A DNA stretch of 64,000 nucleotides from Paragonimus westermani (lineage: Eukaryota > Platyhelminthes > Trematoda > Plagiorchiida > Troglotrematidae): contig QNGE01000901.1 of NCBI GenBank assembly GCA_008508345.1, forward strand, positions 131,973 to 195,972, given 5' to 3'. The notes under the pieces are model-generated. The model was not told the DNA's origin. It ran no database searches and saw nothing but the letters and a program-made list of their open reading frames with translations. The first letter of the stretch is position 1, and each line of letters starts with the position of its first letter. Positions 52,819 to 62,000 of this stretch are shown in pieces. Made by a program: the position numbers and the translations under genes.

Positions 52819-52819
52819 N
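52819..52819. other. Ambiguous base (N) at an inverted SINE junction
   Basis: The only N in the window. It sits exactly where a minus-strand SINE meets a plus-strand SINE fragment, so it probably marks a gap or join in the assembly. Confidence 0.8.
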
Positions 52820-52914
52820 CTGGCTGGAAAGTCTATGTGAATGCTAACGCTGCGATCAAATGTGAGTGATGGTCAACTTGAAAATGAACCAAATCCCCGA
52901 CTACTCATCAGTAA
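52820..52914 (+). repeat. SINE 3' fragment in opposite orientation
   Basis: Starts at CTGGCTGGAAAGTCTATG and runs to CCCCGACTACTCATCAGTAA. Followed by the palindromic 12-mer ATCTTTAAAGAT, also present just left of the 52625 copy. Confidence 0.7.
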
Positions 52915-53479
52915 TCTTTAAAGATGTCAATTGCAGAGTAATTAAGCATACGTCATTCTGCGCCAGAAACGGCAAAACCATAAAGATAAGAGTCTGGTCT
53001 TCATCAGGGTAACATCAACGTTTTTCAGTCATAACAGGCATCATTCACAAATCAGTGTTTCGCACACAAGACTGACCAAGAAATCAAACGGATAGTGTTC
53101 AAACCTTTATGGCAGAAGAAACGTTATTGACTAGTAACTTTGCTTTCAGCTATTCCAAAGACATTGCTTTGCTTACTGGCTGATCTCCGGGCTAACAGAC
53201 GTGGCTTAATGAGTGAAGTTTAGCAAGTGGGCTTTTACTGGCTGAACACTAACAGCATACGATCACAGCGGCCACATTCGGCTAAGCTAGTCAACTGAAC
53301 CAAACTGTGAGACAGCAGATGATTGCTGGTTGGCACGTATTAGAATCCTTCTATGACTAGTGAATTTGGACTCATATATAAAATGCAGCAGCAGTTTTGT
53401 AGAGTACACGCATCGTTCTCCAAATTACTCCCTACTTAGAACTTTGGATAAGGACAGGTGACAACAACTACTCTTTTAT

Positions 53480-53734
53480 ATGATCTACTTAGAGTTACCT
53501 AAAGCTCTCCACGGAGTTTGTCATCCATCCCTGACAAGCAAACTCGATGATCATGACTTCCTGGAACTTTTGGGTAGATCGATCGAAGATTATCGAATCG
53601 GAAGTGATTTTGCTGTAAAGGTCGGTGAACATTTATCTGGTCAATCTCCATCCAATGGTATCGCATTGCAGTGGTTCATTTCAGACCCTCCGCCGTTCAG
53701 TTTGTTAATACTGGAATTGCTAGATATCGGTTGA
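53480..53734 (+). pseudogene. Non-LTR retrotransposon (LINE) reverse transcriptase fragment, decayed
   Basis: Open frame of 84 codons: IYLELPKALHGVCHPSLTSK, DYRIGSDFAVKVGEHLSGQS, then FSLLILELLDIG. This tracks the LINE RT block YLDFSKAFDxVxHxxLxxKL ... VxVGxxxSxxxxVxSGVPQGSVLGPLLFLLxINDL. The catalytic Asp of the first motif is Glu and the SGVPQGSVLGP motif is garbled, so it is old. No extension was followed with confidence on either side. Confidence 0.6.
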
Positions 53735-54734
53735 TTGTCGACTTCGTTCTTTACCTACCAAATGAAACGCGACGAGCTGTACAATTTTGGCAGTAAGCAG
53801 ATATGTCTCAAAACAATTTAAATTTATGTATTCAGCCGTCCGCCGTTAACCACTCACCAATCGCAGTTTAGTATGCTCAATTTTATCTGGATAGCCACAC
53901 CTCTAAGATCACCGAACGCCAAAAATATCCGGGAGTATTCTAGAAAGATTACGTGTAAAGCTATAAAGGAGACCACGAATTACGCACAATATCTTGGCAA
54001 TAGTCTGTGGATGAGTTTACTCTTAACTATTCTATCGTACGTCTTAAAGTGGAAACAAATATGCAAAATTCTGGCCGTACTTATAGACGACAGCACTAGC
54101 TGAAAGTTGACTAGAATGGCTCGCTAAAAAGTTGTCATGTAATGAAAGATGAACTATGGCCCAGAAAATCTGGCAACAGTAGGTCGGTAAGCCACAGGCA
54201 CCTGAGCGGACGTTTAATCTCAGTTCATAAAGCTCTGTACACACGTGATCATTCACTAACAGACTTCTCTTAATTAACTAAGAAAGAACAATTACGAGGT
54301 CATTTTCTTAACCCTCAATTTTAAACGGGCGAGCTGCTGGGTAATCATACCCATTTTCATTTACAGGCAACCTGCTCTATAAATTACTGTGTGACTATGA
54401 GACGGTGTTAAAAATCGACTTGATCAGCGCATACACAAAGATAGACCAGCACCACAGCTCTCTTGCACATCGTCAAACGTATCCCCACAAGTCAACGGAC
54501 GTGTGTCGGCTTGAACAGCTGAGTGTTAGTGCGTGTTGGCTGGTTCTCTCAACCTGCCATGTAAATAACAGCCTCTAACAAGAACAAAATATGAGCCCAA
54601 AGGTTCTTTCAAAATCCTAATGCAAGGGCTGCAAACACTTGTGAGTTGTGCTCATCGGCTAAAATCCCTTATTAATTAGCAATAACCAAAACAACGCTCA
54701 GCATGTTCAACATCTTTTTGATTTTATCTCAAGA

Positions 54735-55085
54735 AGGATAGTTAATTTCGGAGTCATCGACTGAAATGCACAGGACAATTATAGTATCCCTTCTCCGGGA
54801 GATCGGATAAACTAAACATTATTCACACGAGAATGTGGGGGAGTGTATACATATGATAAATCAATCATGCCCAGTGTGAGGTCAGTGGTTTCTTGAGCAA
54901 CACTGCCGTTACATGCAGGTGCGATCGAAGTTCAAATTCTAACCAGTTATAACAACAGTGAAACTCAAGCGTTAAGCTCTTCCCAACGGTTTCTGCCTAA
55001 GAAGTCTAGGTGAACACAAAAGTTGTGATCAAATATAGGTGGTGCTTAAATTGAATTTACCTCGAACCCCTACTACTTAACATTT
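54735..55085 (+). repeat. SINE copy, strongly diverged
   Basis: Keeps GGAGTCATCGACTGAAAT, CCCAGTGTGAGGTCAGTGG, GAAGTTCAAATTCTAACC (B box) and AACCCCTACTACTTAACA in the right order. Confidence 0.5.
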
Positions 55086-56031
55086 GTTTCACTCTGTTTA
55101 AACATTCCATATTGATATGCTTCATGCCAATGTTTTTTATTGCAAATAACCTCCTATGCTTTCGTCTGTGAATTTCTTCGTTGCATTTGTCTACCGTCTA
55201 ATGAATTCCACCCTCTGATAATACCAACCGTGATTGTTCTTTCTCTTATGTTTAAACTAGCAAACCTTTGTGCTCACGGTGGTTGTAATTCCTCATAATA
55301 AACGGTGAAAACAGCTTGTTAAATTTGTATAGTCAGGGTCAGATTTGCAATTTTGTAATACCGACCGACTGGCATTCAACCGAACTATTCTAAAAAAACT
55401 ATGCTATGCTATAAATAGGTTTACACAAATTTCCTAAACTTGTCACGACTATGGGAATCCCGGTCGAAAAGAAAGTCAGCAGTTACCTGAAGACCACAAA
55501 GCATAAGACGTATGCAAGCAAGACAATCATCCTACGTGTTCCATAGTTAAAAGTAACTAGCAGAAGAATCGTGCGGTCAGCTTGCTGGTCAAACGTGGTG
55601 TTATGTCTACACTACGCACTGAAGTGAGAACTGAAGTGATGCAGGAGGAACCTTGTGTATCCTTGGCTAAGCCAGTGTGAAAATTAAGTTGCACTCAACA
55701 GTGAACAGAGTTTACAGAGAACGGATCAATGAATCAATAACAAGCCAATGGGAGAAGGGCAAAACCTATCTAGGCAAGCTAGCCAGAGTGCGCACTTGAA
55801 CTTTGCACCCGGCAGCCGTGAAACGGAAAGTTTCACGTCAGTGGACAATTGCGTGTGCGTGCATGTATGCATGCACGTGCATGAGCGTAGCAGATGGACG
55901 GTACATCTCTCTCTGTTAAAAAGAAAAATGTCACGCGTACGGTCGCCTATAGGGATTTGTCTAAAGTCTTTGGATTTGGGGATGGACCTCTTGAATGTCC
56001 TCTTTCATGACTGCTTTCTGGCGGCGGTGCA

Positions 56032-56316
56032 TTAAGTCATGCAAATCCAGAGGGTTTTTGCTTTTGGTAAAGAAAATGTACCAAACAGTTTATCTAAAGG
56101 CATTTCATAATCGTTGCTTGCGTTGTTGTCATCTGTCGTGTATCTGTATTTGATATGATTGACGTCTTCTGGTTGCACCTGCCTAACTGTCCACTGTGCA
56201 CAGTAGGTAGCCCATTCCCGGTATGACGGTTCTTGGGATTCAAGGATTAGCTTGCTGTCTGAAGTCGCGAATATACACCAAATCACCAGACGGAAATACG
56301 CACACACGTATCCCAT
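56032..56316 (-). CDS. Candidate small secreted protein or signal-peptide exon
   Basis: From the ATG at 56316, 94 codons to a stop; the open frame extends upstream to 56385. The start MGYVCAYFRLVIWCIFATSDS looks like a signal peptide with a plausible cleavage after the ATS/DS segment. A polar, acidic part follows, with YREWATYCAQW, VQPEDVNHIKYRYTTDD and DYEMPLDKLFG. A GT at the end of KLFG (CTGTTTG|GTACAT) could be a donor, so it could be a first exon instead of a complete gene. No family was recognised. It directly abuts the Penelope-like element starting near 56.5 kb, so element-derived flanking sequence is an alternative. Confidence 0.3.
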   Translation of the reverse strand: MGYVCAYFRLVIWCIFATSDSKLILESQEPSYREWATYCAQWTVRQVQPEDVNHIKYRYTTDDNNASNDYEMPLDKLFGTFSLPKAKTLWICMT

Positions 56317-56837
56317 GATGCCCGGTAAATTAATTTTCAATTCTGTGGTTAGGTTCGTTTCAAATGGTTGACGGAAGCATGGCATTTAGAGGAGTTAGCA
56401 TCTTCCGTCCCAAGAATGCTTCCGCTGATAACTGGTTGTTGGGCGATGTTTGATTTGGTTTTGAATGAACTGCTCACAGAAATGAGTCCCAAATTTTAGG
56501 TACACAGCCCACGAGGATGAAACTGGACACGCCTTCAACTTGAACACCGCAGAAATCCTTACTCCGGCAAATGCCAAACATGAAAGGGAATTTCTCGAAG
56601 CTTGGTACTCATCAACCGGTTCAATAAACAAACACATCGAATTAAACAAAATCTATGAACCAATGCGATTCAAGAATTTGAGGAGACGTAAACGTCATCA
56701 AGCCCAAATACCGGTAAACCCAAACGACAGAGAGCAGCTAATCAGACTCCAGCCCAAGGACTCCAGGGAACAACCAATCGGACATCAGGTCAAAGCTCAA
56801 TTGCGACAAAATCAACCAATGGTGAGTCAGGTCAAAC

Positions 56838-57040
56838 ACGACAGAAAGCGACCAACCAGAATTCAGACCAGTAGGTCAACCCACTCTGCTATATAGGAGC
56901 AGGCATCGATCCAACTTCACCAAACGCCACATTCAAAATTATACGCCGAAACACTCACGCACTGATGATGTCACCTCGCTTGGTGATGAAACGTTTGCAA
57001 CCTAAATGCCAAGCTCGGCGAACATATCAATACCAAAACC
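56838..57040 (+). repeat. Penelope pLTR copy 1, with TATA-like box and hammerhead motif
   Basis: First copy of the ~200-bp direct repeat. It holds CTGCTATATAGGAGC near 56885-56900 (TATA-like) and the hammerhead core near 56962-56995. The first half is an open continuation of the element's tail frame. Confidence 0.7.
56944..57020 (+). ncRNA. Hammerhead ribozyme-like motif in pLTR copy 1
   Basis: Conserved core parts in order: CTGATGA (56962-56968), stem II GTCACC/GGTGAT around loop TCGCTT, GAA (56988-56990), then ACGT followed by T (56995, predicted cleavage after it). Stem I is closed by GCA/TGC next to the core and by CGCCGA (56944-56949) pairing with TCGGCG (57015-57020). Stem III is the minimal self-complementary ACGT. 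One unpaired T before stem II departs from the consensus, so activity is uncertain. Such motifs are known from Penelope-like elements. Confidence 0.55.
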
Positions 57041-57292
57041 ATCAACCCGAGCTACAAACAACACCACCACTATTCCCAACCATCAGAAACCTACATGGGC
57101 GCACAGCGCTAAAAACAGTTCGTTGCTGGGAGACCTTTGCATGCACAGGGGCTTCCACACGTGAACAGCTATTCTTCTTGCATGAATGCCTGCGTCAAAA
57201 CATTCTCCCACCAAGTATCAACTACAGACCAGCGCTCAATCATCCAAAGGCTGGGGAGATAGACAGACAAAACGGGAGACGGGGTCAGGCCA

Positions 57293-57497
57293 AACACGAC
57301 AAAAAGCGACCAACCAGAATTCAGACCAGTAGGTCAACCCACTCTGCTATATAAGAGCAGGCATCGATCCAACTTCACCAAACGCCACATTCAAAATTAT
57401 ACGCCCAAACACTCACGCACTGATGATGTCACCTCGCTTGGTGATGAAACGTTTGCAACCCAAATGCCAAGCCCGGCGAACAAATCAATACCAAATC
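57293..57497 (+). repeat. Penelope pLTR copy 2
   Basis: Second copy of the repeat, beginning near GGTCAGGCCAAACACG and containing CTGCTATATAAGAGC and the same hammerhead core. Differs from copy 1 by scattered substitutions, so both copies are old. Confidence 0.7.
57401..57478 (+). ncRNA. Hammerhead ribozyme-like motif in pLTR copy 2
   Basis: Same core as copy 1: CTGATGA (57420-57426), stem II, GAA (57446-57448), ACGT and T (57453). Outer stem I is weaker, CGCC pairing with GGCG, because CGCCGA has become CGCCCA. Confidence 0.5.
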
Positions 57498-58000
57498 CTT
57501 TTGGACGCTTCAACAAACCGTTGAGCTTGTCTATTCGACTGAGGACAATAAACGGGGCTCCGCGTGTGTTGCACGCCCAATGAACGGCAAAAAGTATAGC
57601 AATCACCTGACACAAACTGTGGTCCATTGTCGCTAGCAGTCATATTCAGCGACCCCAAACTGTAAGAAATAGTGGGTAGGATACTTAATTGTGTAAGTTG
57701 TCGTTTGATTCTTGAACATAGAAACGTCCGGCCACTTAAAAAACGAGTCAGCAGTAAGATACTACGGATTATCAATGGGCCTTGTATAATCGACATATAT
57801 ACGTGTGCCAGGCTCAGAAGAGATCGGCCATGAATGGAGGTTAACTGTGACAGGAGCTTTGGCAGCTTTGGCACAGGTATTACATCGGTGTACTAAATGT
57901 TCAATATCTTGATCTCTACTAGGCCAGTAAGTGTATCAACGTGCGACGAACTTCACTCGCACGACTCCAGGGTGGCCCTGGTGTAACTGATTCAGAACTC
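57498..58000 (-). pseudogene. Gypsy integrase, zinc-binding and core region, decayed
   Basis: QLHQGHPGVVRVKFVAR and HRCNTCAKAA carry the HHCC zinc-binding motif of integrase, interrupted by a stop. The core follows at 57874-57498 with ASDNGPQFVSG and then SPVYCPQSNRQAQRFVEA. The glutamate of the usual NGQAERF motif is replaced by Gln, and the first catalytic Asp is not in frame, so the protein would be inactive even without the stops. Confidence 0.8.
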
Positions 58001-58369
58001 TGATCTGAAACGTGGGTGGTACCTCTATTCTGTCCCCAATCATTATGAAGCTAGCAACTCAAGTTAGGGCATCATACCGGCAGCAAAATAGTTTATGGCG
58101 TGAATTTTGATGACCCGTGGCCAACCATTGTCGGGAGAAATAAAATGCGCTGAAGACAACGGTCTGCGTCAACATGCTTTTGTATCTCACGCAAGGTGAC
58201 CGGGGGTGACGAACGGAATCTGTAGACGTAAACTGAACTTCTGCATGGACCTCCACGGAGGAAATAACGGTATCTCCAGACGTCTGAGTACGAAATCTCT
58301 CACGCGACAATGCATCCCTATGTCCAAAACTGGTTGTTCATACACACTAAATCGTAAAACTATACCCGA

Positions 58370-58648
58370 TCAAACTTGTTGCCACCGTTGCAAACGGTTT
58401 CGTGTGTATACTGGGTTGCCCTTCGTAATGCTAAACACAGAGAGCATTGGTTTGTGATCGGTGCACAATGTGAATGTTCGACTGCGCAGCGTTTTATGAT
58501 CATTTTTAACTGCGGAAATGATGGCCATTCTTTCTTCTTCAGTTTGACTGTAATTTTCTTCCGCTGGAGTCATCGTGTGTGAAATGTGACCAACCGCCTT
58601 TTGAATACCAGAGAGAAAACGATGCAACAAAACAATAATCGGAGGCAT
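58370..58648 (-). pseudogene. Gypsy RNase H domain fragment
   Basis: Open 92-codon frame with ISHTMTPAEENYSQTEEERM and FTLCTDHKPMLSVF, matching Gypsy RNase H (SRxLTxAExNYSxxExExLAI and the TDHKPL motif). Continuous here, but the flanking domains are broken. Further down, 58310-58059 is open but unrecognisable spacer. Confidence 0.8.
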
Positions 58649-59040
58649 GGGCGGCTATAACAGTTGGCAATCTAGGGTTATGATGTGTTAACGCAAGGTC
58701 CGAAAACAACAAACTCCCGATCCGTTCAAAAGCTTATTGACAAGTCTCAGACCACACACACTTCGCACTGTGTTCCAAAAGTCCATTCAAAGATACTCGT
58801 GAAACATGCATATTTGGTAAAAAAAATTATTGCAGTAGTTGACAAGACCTAGAAATGACTGCAATGCGACTTTATTTGTCGGGGTCGGTAGCCTTTATTT
58901 TCAATGGATCCCGGCGACGACCGTTTGCGTCAAGGATTGATCCAACGTAGGCAGTGTGATGCACGAGAAATGAGCACTTTTCGATGTGAAGGCTAAAACA
59001 GTAATTTCTCACTAGGACCTGCAGGAATGTAACACAGATG
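58648..59040 (-). pseudogene. Gypsy reverse transcriptase C-terminal region, decayed
   Basis: In one frame: QVLVRNYCFSLHIEKCSF, then TAYVGSILDANGRRRDP, then after in-frame stops PNMHVSRVSLNGLLEH and CVWSETCQ. This follows the RT end of Ty3/Gypsy elements (FSLHLEKCxF, YLGxxIDxxGRxxDPxK, PNMxxLxxPLNxLL, WxWSxxCQxAF). At least three in-frame stops are present. Confidence 0.75.
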
Positions 59041-62000
59041 GACCGTACACATGAGCCACATTAAAATTTAATATTTTCAACACACAAGTATAACAGACAA
59101 TATCAAGTCTAGACTCTGATTGGTTTTTAGCACAAATAAGGCACTTTAATAGAGAACATTAAAAAACCGGTTAACCAAAGCAATGGCGTATTTTGTGATA
59201 GCTAGGTATGTTTGGGTTCGGAAAGACTTAGAAGCCGAATCAATTAATGAAATTTGACAAAGGTATATGCCTATAAATAACAGTATACAAAATACGACGA
59301 CCGTCCAGTCTAATGAAGGGCGTTATTACGATAAGCACTGCACAAGGAAGAACGTGTCTTTTTTCGATGTTTCTTATCATTATATAAAGTAAACTGACAA
59401 TTGTTATAACGAAACGACCGTAAAAAATCAGCTGATTTTGGTTTTGTAACTGTCGTTATAAACACTGTTCGTTCAAAATGAAACCTTTTGAGTACATCTG
59501 CCATGAAGGGAAAAAAACTTATGTTGTTGGAAAGGATGCTTTGTTTGTTAACTCCCGGGTTGTTGTATCTTTTTTAAAGACCTTCCAGATGTTTAGAGTC
59601 TTTTATATTCGCTCCTAGCACTCTCTTCTCACCGCCTTTTTTGGAGTTCGAATATCCATCGTTTAGAGGAAAAAATCGTTTCTTTACAAACACTCGTTAT
59701 AGTTAATGGCTACTTGTGAACTGAATGCCATTTTCTATGCCTCGCCATGAGTTACACTACCATACGGATGCTGCGGAAAATCTGGCTTTTAAATCCCACG
59801 GAAAATCGTACTTTGGCTTGACAGCATCTCCCTATCGCCAACAGTAAATCGGTCTGTGACTGACTTTGGGTAAGTACAAAAAAATATTCTTCGTGTTACT
59901 ATGATAAAATGTACTTTAGCCAATAAACCGGTCCATTCAATTTTCCACATAGGCCAGAATAATTTGGTCATATTTGCCAAATACACCCGATATACTGTGA
60001 CCATGTCATTTGATCTAGCTTAGCTTTCCCCATAGAATTCGAATCGATTGTTTCCTATGCATAGAGTAACTAATTGCTTCAGAAGGTGAGAAACCAATAT
60101 CTAGTTGACTCTGTGTATGAATGGATATTTAAAGCAGGTTTCTAGACATACAACCGATCGAAGCTTCAAGTCCTGTTGTGTCTTGAGGTTTCCGTGACAT
60201 GATTTGGAAGAACGTTGAAAGCTGGCAAAGTCAGCCGTCAATCGAGATGAGGGCAACAGACCGGTTTGTGTGACTGTCAATCGTAAACTGAAATCTGCCA
60301 CTAAAAGCACTGAAAATATCCCACTTCGTTGATTAAATTGACAGTCGGTTTACAGCGTAGCACGCTGAATGTGAATTGACAGTGCAGTTTGACGCCGTGT
60401 CCAGATTTACCGGATTTTCTGAACCATTCACTCTGAATGATGCTTTGTTTATTAAAAGCAAAGTCGGGCTTAAAGAAAGCTGGAAATTCAATAGATCCAG
60501 GTCCAAATTTGAATTAATCTAGTTAGATAAAACAGTTCATGATGGACCAGTTTTTTCCACCTTGAGTGCACTTCTGACAGCGGTCCTGAGTAAATAGTCA
60601 GTGTCCAACATAATGTCAGTCCCCTTACTTTCCACATGCATTTTGAGGGTCTGGAGTATTTGAAAAAAACTCTATCAGGTCTACAGGGCACTTGTGTGTT
60701 AATGGCGAGTTCAACGTATTCACCGAAATCTGCAGCCATAACGTTTTCATATCTGAAATTTTCAAACATATGCTTTTGTTATTAATACGTGATGGTTGCT
60801 GAACATTTTGAATGAACAGATCATCGATCCAACATAAGAACCCCGAGGGTTACTCGTACAAACTGCTGAAATACGAGCTTTCAAGAATGGTTGCAGAAGT
60901 CGAATAAGGTTTTGTAACTTCTGTCGCTGTCTAAATAGACATTATATTTGCCCAAACGTTATCGTCGTCATTATCCCATTCCTACGGCCACCATCTGCAT
61001 TACGAATACCCGTGATCGGACATCATATCACACTGCCGTCAACAACAATAGTAAGGAGTAGGATACAACCACTTGCATCGTAAGATAGATCAAGACTTCA
61101 ACACTTTTTGTTTACGAAGAAAACCACGGAGACCAAACTAATGTGAAAATCGACCAACAATAGTTGTGTATACACGAATGGAACGTGCAATCAGCTTGAA
61201 TGATGACCGGTTTCATCGTTGACAAAAAGATCATTAAATTTTGTGTGTACGTCAGTGTTTTCGAACTGGTCTTTCAGAGTGTGCTTGATTGGTTGGTGGA
61301 TCATTTTTTTAAGGGAAAACTGTCCAAAGACCGAAAAGATTTCATTTCGTTACGCTTGTTGCTACCTGGAGTTTATTAATATATCTAACAAACTGACCCT
61401 CCGTCTGCCCCTATTGTGGAACTGCGTTGAACTCACTTGAAATGTGACAACTTTCACCTCGATAGAATATGACTAAACAATGGCTTACGTACTACGATCG
61501 TACTTCCACGACTTTGGCAAACTATACTTAAGCCAGTCAACTAGTTGATGTATCGTTTATCAGAAATCCATTTAACCAATATGCTAAGGAGAAAAATTTC
61601 ACCTTATGTCAACAGTTGTTTATTCAAGCACAGGCAAAACACAACACAGTCTAAACATAACTCGTAAGTGATTAACGTAAACGACCACACGAATACATAT
61701 GGTATCAAAATCCCGTTTCCCTCGTTCTCGAACCCTACCATAGCGATAGATTACTGGGTTTTGTTCCCTTCTTTGTCCACTACCTAGTTACTCAACAGAA
61801 ACCAGAGGTTATCAACTTTCGCTTAGGAAATGCTGATTGAAAATCACCGTCTAATTCATCGAATCGAAGAAACGTGCTTTGGTTTCTTGATATTAGTAAT
61901 GTTCTCTTCGTCCTTGATCTGTTAAGCAATCCAGACAGTATACGCCGTTGTGGTCACATTACCACCGGATTAATACATGTTTATATAACTTATGTATATA

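Larger units (their letters stand above)
56510..57497 (+). mobile_element. Penelope-like element remnant: tail, pLTR, head, pLTR in tandem
   Basis: Plus-strand Penelope-like retroelement pieces. From about 56510 to 56700 a frame reads AHEDETGHAFNLNTAEIL and then REFLEAWYSSTGSINKHI, the typical C-terminal end after the GIY-YIG endonuclease. About 200 bp (56838-57040) is repeated at 57293-57497 at over 90 percent identity and represents the pLTR. Between them, 57041-57250 encodes a frame with EQLFFLHECLRQNILPPS, resembling the N-terminal start of the polyprotein. The order tail-pLTR-head-pLTR is the tandem arrangement known for this group. The reverse transcriptase itself is missing, so the copy cannot move on its own. 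It borders the inverted Gypsy relic at 57498. Confidence 0.75.
57498..59040 (-). mobile_element. Ty3/Gypsy retrotransposon remnant (RT end, RNase H, integrase)
   Basis: Minus-strand pol remains in the usual Gypsy order: reverse-transcriptase C-terminus, RNase H, integrase zinc-binding part, integrase core. Several stops and frameshifts separate the parts, and neither LTR, gag nor the RT catalytic core is visible, so this is a truncated dead copy. It is cut at 57498 by or against the Penelope element on the opposite strand, and its homology fades near 59040. Confidence 0.8.
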
